This document shows positions 50,393-60,583 of a stretch of 64,000 bases of DNA, piece by piece. The stretch covers positions 32,255,896-32,319,895 of the forward strand of contig NC_067206.1 of the NCBI RefSeq assembly GCF_026262505.1, read 5' to 3'. The notes under the pieces were generated by a model. The model was given only the letters and a program-made list of their open reading frames with translations, searched no databases and was not told the origin of the DNA. Source of the DNA: Trichomonas vaginalis G3. Lineage: Eukaryota; Parabasalia; Trichomonadida; Trichomonadidae. The position numbers and the translations under genes were made by a program. The number at the start of each line of letters is the position of its first letter. Position 1 is the stretch's first letter.

Positions 50393-53307
50393 TTAATTAA
50401 TTTGTCAAAAAATGCCATCCTATCGTTTTTTTAGAATTTGAAAAAAAAATGCACTCAACTTATTTTTGTCAAAACTAGAGCAAAAATGCCCTAATGCATA
50501 TGTCCTCCATGTTCTTTCTTGCTGGTGGCGTTAGCGATTATCAGAACAATCTTCTGTTTGCCTGAGAAGAAACGAATTCACCAATTTGTTGAATAAAGTC
50601 GAGAATTACATTTTTTGATATAACTTGAACAAAATCTAGCATTTTACTAGTTCACATATGGTTTTTGATCTTTGATCTTTTGAATGTCAGAAATCAAATT
50701 TTGCCTGAATATTTATGGTCATATTCTGACACAATGGAATTCGGTCGTGGTATTTTGCCAACAACAAGCAATCGAAAGTATCTATGCATCGTTTCTATTG
50801 AAAGAAATAATTATATACCATAATTAATTTTTCTCAACTGGTCAGAGAACGAGAAAAATGCTTAGATCTGAAGAGGATCGATATCATGTGGTGTTGTCAA
50901 GCAGTTCGAAATATCCAAAAACAAAATATTAAATGAATAGATTTTGAGATGCTTATATATATATTCGGGAGAAAAAGGTATAAACGGGGCAAAAAGGTGT
51001 AAACCTTGATATTTAGAAGCCAATATTAATATAAATAGTATCCTTACATTGAGTATATTTGGGCAGTGCATTCAAAACAAAAACTTAAAAATATGTAAAT
51101 TTAGCTATTTTAATTTTTTAAAAAAACTTAATAAGACTCAAAAAATCATTGCTAGTAAATTAAAATAGTATATAAGCAATATCTTTATTCATTTTTGCCA
51201 ATGAAACTTACAATTCTTTGAATAATTTGCAAGAATTTTATTCTTGTTGGCTTTCATTAAGGCCATGTGTAAAAATATTGTGATTTTTACTGGATCCTTT
51301 GGACTGTAATCTGTCTAAATTGACTTCAGCGGGCATAAACCAAATAAATTTCATTATTTGGCGTTTTTCTTCGATAAATATTAAGGAGAATGATCTAAAT
51401 CATATGTGGAACCGTAACATTAAGTGATCATGTGTTGATCCATCAAGGAAATCAGTAGTTGGAGTTGGATAATCCATAATGAAAAATTATAAACGTTCAT
51501 TTTTTATTAAGTTTTATTTCTTTCATATTTCGATTATTTTAAGGATGTCAATTCGGAAAATTGTTTTCATTTTAGGAGAATATAATTTTCCTTTTGGAAA
51601 ATTTAAAAAGTGAGACGCGCAGGATTCGAACTTTTTTAAAAGTTGATTTAAATATATTCTAGTGTGATTCTAAGGATAATATCATATTTAAAATAAGAAT
51701 ATACTAGTTTAGGTGGTATAATTTTTTTCGATAAATTTGAGAGCATGTACGTTTAGGGCATCAAAATTGTCAATTCGCTCAGCGAAAGCTGAGCTAGCTT
51801 CGTTCTCGAAAGAATAGGGAAGGAGTGAAAGAGAGTGATACAGATGTTGACACATTCATATCATTTCAACAAATTTTGATCAAATTGAAATGCAATGAAA
51901 TTCAATTCACTTCATATCCTTCAGTCAGTACATTGACATCCTTCTACATCACAATGATAACTCGTGCATCAATAGTTCTACAACTAACTCAGAAAAAACA
52001 AGATTTTTCCTTCCAGCTTACAGCTTTTAAAAAGTTTCGATAAAAATCACTCTACTCTTGTTTATCGATATGTTGTGATAGTAGGTAAACGTATTCTTAT
52101 CGATATTAATAAAAATATTTTTACGAAAATCTGAACCAATTACAGAGTTATTCATAAAGTTTATGATAACTGTAATTACTTCATCTTTGTTTAATATTTG
52201 AATAAACAATTTAATTTGCATAATTTTTTTTAGTTGAAAGACAGGAAACTTAGTTGAGTTTGTATTATTTTTATCGTTCAATTCATTGTATCAGTGAGTG
52301 ATCCAGATATTTAAGATATTTACAAAAAATTTATTAATTTGATTAACAAATTTTAATCAAAATAGCAAAAATCTATTTGATAGCTGTAAGCAAACAATAA
52401 TTTTTATTTCAAGCAAAATCAATTATTTTCATCTAAACGTATAAAATTGTCAATTTTATGAGAATAAATTTAAAATCTCATGAAATATAAAGGAGAGTAA
52501 TATTTTTCAATTTTCTTTTTTTCTTTGTCTCAAATATTTTCTGTTGGGAATTTTCTTGTTATCAAAAAATAATTTTAATATTTGTTTATTTCATTATATA
52601 CAATAAAATTTTAAAAACTCTATTTCTTCTCAAGAAAATTTTTTTCCTTCATATGAAGAAACATTTTGTTCTCCATTTGATGCTGAGTCTAAATCTCGAT
52701 TTTTGAATTTTCTTCTTTCCAAATTTCTTTTTTCCAAATTAGAAGTTTAATTCAAATTTTCAATAGTTTATATAGTTTCTCAAACCGTCTTAGATTTTCT
52801 TACTTTTTGGGGATTTTCTCTCAAAATATACAAAAATAGTAATATCAATACATGTGTCTAATATACTTTAAAACCATCGTGATAAAATTCAAAAACGAAG
52901 AGTTCTTCTCTCCAAATTTTTTTCAAAATCAAAAAAATGAGATAAAAAAGTATGTTTGGAAAATTCATTTTTAGCATTTTAGGAATTTCTCACTTTTCTT
53001 CCAAATTGACATCCTTAGTTTATAATATCAGTTTGTTATAAGTAATAGGTATTGATTTTTCAATTTATAAACTAATATAATTTTGTGGCCTTTTTTACAT
53101 TTTTTTGTTATATTGAGAGGCTCTAAATATAAAATCGATTAAATATAATAGTGGAAATTATTATTTGTCGTAGATACTTTTTTAAATACTGAAATTGCAT
53201 TCATGCATTTATCAAAGTTATTTTTCTCAAACGACTAAAAATTAAAGAGAAATATTATAATTTTAATGCTTCTTGTCGCTAGGATTGTTAGATAAGGCCA
53301 TGAACCA
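50393..53307. other. Long AT-rich host interval without convincing gene
   Basis: Nearly 2.9 kb hold no frame with recognisable features. Short open frames at 51825-52043, 52027-52281 and 50862-51071 have low-complexity or random-looking translations. The interval includes A/T runs, a GGGATTTTCTC-rich stretch near 52810, and near 51610 a short ACGCGCAGGATTCGAAC that recalls a tRNA T-loop without a fitting stem. It could contain decayed repeats. Confidence 0.5.
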
Positions 53308-53363
53308 GATATGGTTTGAGTAGGGGTGATTTTAGCTAAAAGTGACACGCTTGTAAGAAGTGA

Positions 53364-53398
53364 CACACCCGTGAAGGGTGTGATTACCGATCGGTAAT
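53364..53398. other. Two adjacent hairpins inside TIR element 3
   Basis: CACACCC / GGGTGTG with loop GTGAA (53364-53382) is directly followed by the perfect 16 bp palindrome ATTACCGATCGGTAAT (53383-53398). There is no base between them. Confidence 0.9.
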
Positions 53399-53498
53399 TT
53401 CGACAGTTTAGAATTTAAAATTTTTTATGGAACTGTTGCGAGTTTCATAAAGAATTTAAGGAATATAAGCAAAGATTTGAATCAAAATCTTAGACCTA

Positions 53499-53525
53499 AG
53501 CCGCTCGATTCGCTCGCGGCTTTCT
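53499..53525. other. GC-rich hairpin followed by T-rich tract
   Basis: AAGCCGC and GCGGCTT form a 7 bp stem around TCGATTCGCTC within otherwise very AT-rich sequence of TIR element 3, followed by TCTTTATT. Possibly a fold-forming or transcription end site. Confidence 0.6.
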
Positions 53526-53896
53526 TTATTATTTTAAATTTGCATATTTCCATCAAAAGTTCATAAGGTAAAAAATTTCGTTTATATTATTGCAAAATAA
53601 AATCTTCATTATCAAAATAATATTAAATAATAATATAATATAATTTATAAACAACTATTATTTAATAAAGTTTAATTGCCAAGGTTCATCTAATTTTTTG
53701 ATTTTTAATGTTTTATGAATTTTATTTATCATGTATATATCTAATGAAGATTATATATGTAGAAGATAAGTACCTTAATATGTACGTAAATTTTAATGAA
53801 ATTTATACAACATTATAAAAATTTATGAATAAAAACTTGATATAAAATAACATTTTTATTTTTACTAAGAAAAAAAGGTTTTTGATAATAAATTTA

Positions 53897-54250
53897 TTTT
53901 ATTTCGAAAAAGTAGCAATAATCGTAAAAGGGTATTGATAGGCTTGCTAAAGTAACTAATTTTAGCTGTCAAATACTTTTGTATTTTGGAGTAAATTAGT
54001 ATAAATTTGTTTTTACTTTTATTTCGAAAAAGTAGCAATAATCGTAAAAGGGTATTGATAGGCTTGCTAAAGTAACTAATTTTAGCTGTCAAATACTTTT
54101 GTATTTTGAAGTAAATTAGTATAAATTTGTTTTTACTTTTATTTCGAAAAAGTAGCAATAATCGTAAAAGGGTATTGATAGGCTTGCTAAAGTAACTAAT
54201 TTTAGCTGTCAAATACTTTTGTATTTTGAAGTAAATTAGTATAAATTTGA
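53897..54250 (+). repeat. Three tandem copies of a 120 bp unit
   Basis: Units start with ATTTCGAAAAAGTAGCAATA at 53901, 54021 and 54141, an exact 120 bp period, with a single visible base difference between copy 1 and the others. Each contains AATTTTAGCTGTCAAATAC, which echoes the ATTTTAGCT of the terminal repeats. The long open minus-strand frame across them is a by-product of the period being a multiple of three. Confidence 0.95.
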
Positions 54251-54290
54251 TATTATTTTAACTCCCTTTGAAAACCTCAATTTTCCATAC

Positions 54291-54352
54291 AGAGGGAACG
54301 GGAATAGCATCCAATATTCCCTGAGAATGGTTGCGCATTCTCAGTTCCCTCT
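54291..54352. other. Perfect three-way junction palindrome
   Basis: Stem AGAGGGAAC (54291-54299) pairs with GTTCCCTCT (54344-54352). Inside, GGGAATA (54300-54306) pairs with TATTCCC (54315-54321), and TGAGAATG (54322-54329) pairs with CATTCTCA (54336-54343). All 48 paired bases match and no unpaired base lies at the junction, a T-shaped fold like parvoviral terminal repeats. Confidence 0.95.
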
Positions 54353-54441
54353 ATATTTCGAACGAAGCTCTCATCGGTCTTTTTTTTTAATACTAAACGT
54401 TTTTTCCCTGTCACTTTTAGCTAAAATTTGGGTTTGCCGAT

Positions 54442-54549
54442 ATGGTTTTGCAAATAACGGAATTTGAAAAAGAAAACATTTATAAAAATCAATTATATTA
54501 TGTCAGATGTATTGCTTATGATATTGAAGTAGCATATCATAGTTCATAA
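54442..54549 (+). pseudogene. Possible host gene remnant beside TIR element 3
   Basis: A frame from an ATG inside the right target duplication reads MVLQITEFEKENIYKNQLYY, then VRCIAYDIEVAYHSS and a stop, after which the same frame continues coding-like (EQLCHIHVMKNGNVIQI). It may be part of a decayed host gene that TIR element 3 entered. The translation does not remind me of a specific family. Confidence 0.3.
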
Positions 54550-54610
54550 GAGCAATTATGTCATATTCATGTAATGAAAAATGGTAATGTTATTCAAATT
54601 TAAGATATTT

Positions 54611-54631
54611 AAAAAAAAAAAAAAAAAAAAA
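54611..54631 (+). repeat. Run of 21 A at the left border of Maverick C
   Basis: A pure A run is followed directly by GC-rich GGTATTGGGGCTTCCAGGG and CTGCGCCCCTCTAGCCCCC, unlike its surroundings. It marks a composition break between host and element sequence. It may be an insertion junction or an assembly edge. Confidence 0.85.
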
Positions 54632-54709
54632 GGTATTGGGGCTTCCAGGGCTGCGCCCCTCTAGCCCCCTGAAGATGTTTAGTATAACAAGTAAGGGTCT
54701 ATCGTCGCT

Positions 54710-54793
54710 ACGTCACCAGGTCCCTCGGTCCCTCGGTCCCTCGGTTAAACGAACTTCTCTGAAAAAATGAGACAACATGACATTTTGACAACA
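54710..54793 (+). repeat. Single diverged copy of the Maverick A repeat unit
   Basis: GTCACCAGG followed by three TCCCTCGG units, then AACTTCTCTGAAAAAATGAG and ACAACATGACATTTTGACAA. The second half is nearly identical to the repeat blocks that flank the primase-helicase of Maverick A, while the short internal repeat has a different sequence. Confidence 0.9.
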
Positions 54794-54895
54794 GTCCAGG
54801 AAGTCTTGACAATATAGAATATGAGAGAGGTCCTATAAACCGGAGAAAGTCTCATATAAACATCTGTCAAAAGCCGCTTTTTAACTTCACTTAAA

Positions 54896-57800
54896 ATGCC
54901 ACGTAAGCTACGTAAGAATATACGTAAGAGGAAGAGAGCATTGAAACATCCAATAGTAAGACTAACACCACAACAACAGTTGCAACAACAAATGCTGAAT
55001 GACCCCACTATGTTGCAACAAATGTCAAGCAATCCTATGCTTTTAAACCGAGTTGTTGGTGCACAGAGTGGAGGTTTAAGAGCGGCACTTTTAGCGAAAA
55101 TGGCAGGCTATGGTGGAGCTGCAGACGGAACAGCCTATAACCCTCAAAGTCAAATGAATTTGAGTTCACTCAAAAATCAAATAACAGATGTCAAAAAGTC
55201 AAACATAGACATACAGAAGCAAATAAGTGAAAACGAAAAGAAACTAGAATATGACAGACACACAAAGAAACTCAATGAGTTAAACGTAGAGAAAAAGAAG
55301 AAAGAAGAACAACTGAAAGAACTAAGTACAGAGGAATATGCGAAAAAAGTGTCAGAAAAAGCAGCAGAAGTAGCAAAAATGGAACAAGATGTCATAAATT
55401 TGAAAAACCATACTACTCAATATAAAGTACTGAAAGATGAAGAGATAAAACAAAAAGCCCTGAAGACATATATGGATAGCGATGAGTATAAAAAAGAAGT
55501 TGAAGCAAATGTAAAAGCAGAAAAACTTTTACAGTTGCAAAACCAAACCGTACAGTATGAAAACTTAGCACAAGAAAGTAAAAATAACGACGCGGCTATG
55601 CAAAAGGCAATGAAAAGCGCAGAATATAAAAAGCTAACAATGACTGGTTAGATGCCCAAGCCAACGCTAAAGCAGCCCAACTCATAGGGTCAATAAGGAC
55701 AAAAATACAAGCGGATGAAGACAGTTCAAATGAAGCTTTAACAAATGCTGACTTTAAGAACGCCTTCGAAGCTCTTCATAGTAAGGTGAAACAAGTGAAC
55801 GACTTCTCATCTGGAAAGAAACTGAAGTCTGAAGGTTTCGACAAAGAGTTAAAAGAAGTAGCACAAAATATGACGAAAATAACAGATGCAGCAACGAGAC
55901 AGGCAGTTCAAAGTGCCTATGACGCCGTTAGAGCAACTGTTGTGGAAAGTCAAGAAAAAGAGTTACAACAGACCAAAACAGACCTAGTAAATGCTTTCTT
56001 AAGAACGAAAAGTCAGGTAGGACATTACGCTGCAGATGGAACATATGTGCCAGCTGGTGGAACTTATATACCACCAAACCCTCCAAGAGAAGCACCTGCA
56101 CCAGGACTACCTAAAACATTTACATCGTCACATGGACACAGACACAAGCATGCACCAAAACCAACACAACAACCAACAGTTCAAAATCCAGCACAACAAC
56201 CAACACAACAACCACCTCCACAACCAACAGTTCAAAACCCTGCACAACAACCACCTCCACCACCAGCACAGCAACCAACAGTTCAAAACCCTGCACAACA
56301 ACAACCACAAACAGAGCAAGGACATAAAAGAAGTAGAGAACAAGGAAACCAAGAATTCTTAAAAATGCTTAAAGAAGACTATGGTTACCCAGATACTCTT
56401 GACTTTAGTGACAGATATAAAGAAGCTATTAGAAAGTTCAAGGAAGGAAATACTGACCCGAACCTATTTAGCTTTATGGTTCAGCACCAAATGGGATATA
56501 ATTTCAAACCTGGAAAATACAAGCTCGCTAAGGGATATGATTTAATAGCATATCATCCAAATGACATGAACGAATTTACTCCGAGATATTTGGTGTCAGA
56601 GATAAATGATGATTCAACTATCTTCATGAAACGCGTAAAAAATAGAGACGGAACGAAAGAACAAAGGCTTATGAATGCGGATGACTTAAATAGGGAACTT
56701 GTTGAAAACGGTCTCGGAATATATGAAATGCCAGCAGATGAGGTACAAGAAACTCCACAGGAAGAACTAGTTCAGATACAACCAGACATGGAAGAAATAG
56801 TTCAGCAACAACAGCTAGAAGAGCCTGAAGGAAACGAACAAGTCACTCCTTTGGAAACTAACTTCACAGAACTAGATGAAGATTTGGAACAGCCGAAAAA
56901 TCTTGACCCTCAACAAGAGTATGCGGAGAATATGGAATATTTCCAAGAGTCTAAAAAAATTCGGCTGACATAGTAGAAGAATATCGAAAAATGTTTGCCG
57001 ACATACAAAAGACTCCAACACCAGATGAAAATATTCAGCATAGAATGGAAGTACTGAAAGAAAATGTACACAAATACAACAACCCTTTTTACTTACGAGC
57101 ATTTAACGTTCAATCTTCGGATGAACTCGGTGAAAATAAAAGGTTAAATTTCAAGAAAACATATAGAAATGAAACATTGTTTAAAGTTCATTCAGAACCT
57201 AACCAATATGGAAACAAACCTACTTTTGTTTCTGCAGACTATGGAACTACAATGAGATGGGGTCATAAAGCTAACCGGATAGGTGGTTCATAAACTTACA
57301 ACCTCAATTCCAAGAAGTTGTAGACGCAATGGAAGTCAATGGTGAACCAGATATAGCTGGTATTTTAAGCGCGGCTTTAATGCCATTGAAAGATATGAAA
57401 CATGCAGATATTTTGGACCAGTATGAAATGAACATGGCTGATGGAAATATAACACCTGACGTTCTAGAACATTTATCTCAAAGAACTACACAGAACCATA
57501 GAGATGGTATATTTGGTGAAGAGTTTAGAAAGAAAGTTAGGGAGAGCGAAGGAAGAGAACCTATTGTACATGACCTTGCAAATGAAAGTTTACAAAATGT
57601 CATAAAAACTTACTTTGCAGACAATGAACCGAGAAGGGATGAATATTTAAGAAAACTCAAATGGACAGTACCAAATGAAATGTTAGTATTGAAAAACATG
57701 TTCCTTGACAAAATAAAACCAACTACAGAAATAAACGACGCAAGACTGAAAGATTGGGTAAAAGCTTTCCCATTCACAAAAGATATAGTTGGTAACATGG

Positions 57801-58234
57801 AAAGAAAACCAGAATGGCTACAAAAACATATATTTGGAAACGAGCATATTCCATATGGACAGGCACTGTTTGAAGAGCTTGAACCGGAAACTCAGGAAAG
57901 AGTCATGCAAACAATACGCGAAGACTCAAATACAAACTATGACAAACTCTTTCTAGGATATAGGTTACCTGAGATGGGCGACCAGAGCCCAAAGGCAAAA
58001 AGGGCATGGAAAATTTGCAACATACTAGATGAACATGAGGCAAAGATGCAACAACTTGAAGCAGAGGGCAAGTTACCAAAGCGACACCAAAGAAGAAGAG
58101 TAGAACAAAGTGAAAGTAGTGAAGAAGTAACTTCATCTAGTGAAAGTAGTGGCAATGAAGGAAAAAGAAGAGTTAAAAACTCAATCAGGAAGAAAGTAAA
58201 GCTTGGTCCACGTGGGTTCTATTATGACATATAA
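54896..58234 (+). pseudogene. Coiled-coil, Pro/Gln-rich structural locus, Maverick C, broken
   Basis: The locus begins with a very basic segment (MPRKLRKNIRKRKRALKHP), then a Gln/Met-rich stretch, a long charged coiled coil (about 55160-55640), a Gln/Pro-rich low-complexity region (about 56140-56310, PQPTVQNPAQQPP-type repeats), an acidic region (about 56730-56930), and a C-terminal helical region ending with a Ser/Glu tract and a basic tail (RRVKNSIRKKVKLGPRG). It ends 32 bases before the capsid gene. It may be one very long gene or two; it looks broken in about four places. A scaffold- or core-type role is a guess from composition. Confidence 0.5.
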
Positions 58235-58266
58235 ACCCAACTATTCTATATTTTTACCCATATGAA

Positions 58267-59877
58267 ATGTACGCCGCTCAGAATATAACGCCAACAGTTT
58301 TGGATGCCATGAATGGAAATGTTTCCGAATGGTATAACGAATGCGACAATGCCATTAGAAGGTCAGAAATAGTTCCTGGAACTTACGAATATACAACTGC
58401 TGTTTCTTATGGAAATGTAGGTGAGTTTGGTGAAGGTTCTTCAACAACAGTAGATATTGCTTGCGACAGGTTTCATATAATTTCTATTGACAACTCATTC
58501 TTATACGTGGAACAAGACATTGAAATAAAACCTTCTGCCAAGTTGTCTGACAAGAAAGGTTGCAATGGAATTTTCTATGTCGGATACCAATATGCTCCAG
58601 AAGTTTTCATGGGATATAAGATATATTCTAACTCTGACTTAGTTCAAACAGTAACATGGGCAAACTATGAATGGTTCGCTTTGAGAAACTCAGTACAACC
58701 ACAAGCTAGAGAACAAACAGACCAATATGCAACTATTGAGAAAATAAGAAGACTTGACCCTAACGTTCCAGGAGTTTATGTTAACCTTTCTGGTTCAGAT
58801 GGAAATGCTGTCACTAAAGTAAAACTGAAACTTAGAGTTCCTTTGTCATCTTTCCTCATCTTCAGGTTTTTAAGATACTTGCCAAACTGGGCAGGAAAAA
58901 TTTCTATTGAACTTACTCCAAGCAAAAATAACTTAGTCATTGCACCAACGCAAGACCCATTCACTCTTACAGACGTAAAGGGAGCAAATCAAACGTCATT
59001 CGCCGAATTTTGCAAAGACAAAGTTGACCTAAACTTTGGTTTCTCAAACCTCAACACTGAAGTAAAGTATTATTTCAATGCTGCTGGAACTGCTTGGGAC
59101 CCAGTTAAGTTCACATGCAAACAGTTTGAATGCAAGAGAATAGAAAGCAGACTTGCAGTCTATATGTTGGACCCAGATATTTCAAATGCTTTAGCTGCCA
59201 AATATATTGCAGTTCCACTTATGTTCCCTATACACCAAATATCTGTCAAAGACTTTGCAGGTGAAGTTGGAAACCAAAATCCAGGAACCGCAGGTGCAAG
59301 AACAGATATTGCTTTAACAACTGCAATGAAACATGCAGATACTATGTTTGTACTGTTCAGACGAACTATAAATGACTATTCTTGTTTCTACAACCCCGGT
59401 ATTAAATATCATATAAACATAGATGGCAAATATTATCCAAGAGAAGAATATTCTACAGTTGAGGATATGAGGTCATACAACTTGACATTAGATGCTATGA
59501 ACTTTAACAACAACTTCACAACAACCATTAACCCTGAAATGCAAAGTTCTATTATGCCATATGTGAAAGTATGGACTCATACAGGAGGTCAAAAAACTCA
59601 ATATACAAATGGAGACCGTTCAAACTTTTGGCTTGGCATTCCATTTGCTGACTCAGAAGACTTTATGGGTGGTATTTCAACTGTTGGTACTGTACAAATA
59701 CAATATACTGGTGACAGAGACGGTCCATATGAACTGAGAGCAATGAAGTTTACAAAACCAATAGCACTTTTCACGGAAGATGCTCTTTTGAAGATTCGTT
59801 CGATGAAACCTGCTGGGGCTCCTCAGATTGGTATAACGACAGCTTCCATCGAGCAGATTTTGGCAGCAGGTCAGTAA
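58267..59877 (+). CDS. Major capsid protein (double jelly-roll type), Maverick C (536 aa)
   Basis: The frame is whole. The length of about 536 residues and the all-beta pattern fit Polinton hexon-like proteins. The first barrel covers about residues 40-290 (ACDRFHIISIDNSFLYVEQD; VKLKLRVPLSSFLIFRFLRY), and the second about 300-520 (YFNAAGTAWDPVKFTCKQFE; PYVKVWTHTGG; VQIQYTGDRDGPYELRAM). Related loci are 31290-32882 and the left window edge. The 3' end overlaps the antisense gene 59771-60190 by 107 bases. The family call is by pattern and by the neighbourhood of ATPase and other Polinton genes. Confidence 0.75.
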   Translation: MYAAQNITPTVLDAMNGNVSEWYNECDNAIRRSEIVPGTYEYTTAVSYGNVGEFGEGSSTTVDIACDRFHIISIDNSFLYVEQDIEIKPSAKLSDKKGCNGIFYVGYQYAPEVFMGYKIYSNSDLVQTVTWANYEWFALRNSVQPQAREQTDQYATIEKIRRLDPNVPGVYVNLSGSDGNAVTKVKLKLRVPLSSFLIFRFLRYLPNWAGKISIELTPSKNNLVIAPTQDPFTLTDVKGANQTSFAEFCKDKVDLNFGFSNLNTEVKYYFNAAGTAWDPVKFTCKQFECKRIESRLAVYMLDPDISNALAAKYIAVPLMFPIHQISVKDFAGEVGNQNPGTAGARTDIALTTAMKHADTMFVLFRRTINDYSCFYNPGIKYHINIDGKYYPREEYSTVEDMRSYNLTLDAMNFNNNFTTTINPEMQSSIMPYVKVWTHTGGQKTQYTNGDRSNFWLGIPFADSEDFMGGISTVGTVQIQYTGDRDGPYELRAMKFTKPIALFTEDALLKIRSMKPAGAPQIGITTASIEQILAAGQ

Positions 59878-60190
59878 GTTGTTCTTGAACTGACTTCTCT
59901 CCGTCAAATATTGACAGTACGCCAGTCTTAACATAGTATTGTATTAAAAACTTACCTTTAGAAATATCGGTCAGTTTTGTTGTTATATTTTTGTCAACGT
60001 CAAGAACTTTCACCATTTCAGTTATACCAACTTTCTTTGCTTTATGAAAATATTTTGGTTCAGCAAATATTGCTATTCTATAACATTTTCCATTGTTTGT
60101 GTAAAGAACTATTCTATCAGTGTATTTGTATTGTTTGTGTGTGTAAACTTTGTTTTGCTTCAATTCGAAGAGATACTCAAATACGTCCAT
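59771..60190 (-). CDS. Small minus-strand protein, Maverick C (139 aa)
   Basis: The frame is whole from the ATG at 60190 (MDVFEYLFELKQNKVYTHKQ). It has a strand-rich middle (DRIVLYTNNGKCYRIAIFAE) and a charged C-terminal part. The last 36 codons lie antisense to the end of the capsid gene. It lies 18 bases from the divergent start at 60209. A minus-strand gene in this slot is also present in the other two Mavericks. No family is recognised. Confidence 0.55.
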   Translation of the reverse strand: MDVFEYLFELKQNKVYTHKQYKYTDRIVLYTNNGKCYRIAIFAEPKYFHKAKKVGITEMVKVLDVDKNITTKLTDISKGKFLIQYYVKTGVLSIFDGEKSVQEQLTDLLPKSARWKLSLYQSEEPQQVSSNESSKEHLP

Positions 60191-60208
60191 CTTTTTATTC
60201 TAAGTAAA

Positions 60209-60583
60209 ATGTCATTTCCGAAAAATAGAAGCGTAAGTGTTTCAAAAGGTTTAATGGCGATGGCAGATGTGAAGTTAAATTCACCAACTCAAACAAACAG
60301 TCAAAGTGTTGTTGTCAATGTCAAAGAAAGAGATGTTGAAGTGGGGAAACCATACGAAGACGAAGATGGTATAACAATAGTTCCTGTAAAAGAACAACCA
60401 ACATATCCTGAAGTTAGCAGAGACTTAAGTTCTGTTGCAGATATTCGAAACGACTACATGCAACTTAAAGACAAACTTAAAACTCAGGAGAAGATTTGTC
60501 AAGCTTTGGGTATAATGTTAAACTTGGTCGAACACAACCCTGTAAAAGTGAACTCATATGTCATCGCACCTCATGAATTTTGA
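60209..60583 (+). CDS. Small structural-module protein, Maverick C (124 aa)
   Basis: The ATG at 60209 opens MSFPKNRSVSVSKGLMAMAD, with a Val-rich strand (SQSVVVNVKERDVEVG), an acidic Pro-containing linker (EDEDGITIVPVKEQPTYPEV) and a C-terminal helix (YMQLKDKLKTQEKICQALGI). The layout equals that of the genes at 2588 and 13917, each followed by a CCG-motif gene. The stop overlaps the next frame by four bases. Confidence 0.6.
   Translation: MSFPKNRSVSVSKGLMAMADVKLNSPTQTNSQSVVVNVKERDVEVGKPYEDEDGITIVPVKEQPTYPEVSRDLSSVADIRNDYMQLKDKLKTQEKICQALGIMLNLVEHNPVKVNSYVIAPHEF

Larger units (their letters stand above)
53318..54438. mobile_element. TIR element 3 with palindromes, Mutator-like
   Basis: A 1121 bp element is bounded by a perfect 10 bp target duplication GATATGGTTT (53308-53317 and 54439-54448). 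The left tip is GAGTAGGGGTG then ATTTTAGCTAAAAGTGACA (53329-53347), and the latter 19 bp are perfectly mirrored at 54409-54427. A 9-11 bp duplication is characteristic of Mutator-like elements, which are known in T. vaginalis. The interior carries a pair of adjacent hairpins at the left, three 120 bp tandem repeats and a three-way palindrome at the right. No transposase is present. Confidence 0.85.

Noticed and set aside
51610-51680. tRNA-like T-loop (GCGCAGGATTCGAAC) on the minus strand
   Set aside because: The flanking bases do not form a T stem or acceptor stem, and no anticodon arm fits.
51825-52281. Two short frames in the long host interval
   Set aside because: Low-complexity translations without promoter signals or similarity to anything in the window.
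53865-54212. 115-residue minus-strand frame with three internal repeats
   Set aside because: It follows from the 120 bp tandem repeat period being divisible by three; no start context or protein features support a gene.
56120-56352. Val/Leu/Trp-rich minus-strand frames
   Set aside because: They are antisense shadows of the Pro/Gln-rich repeats of the plus-strand locus.
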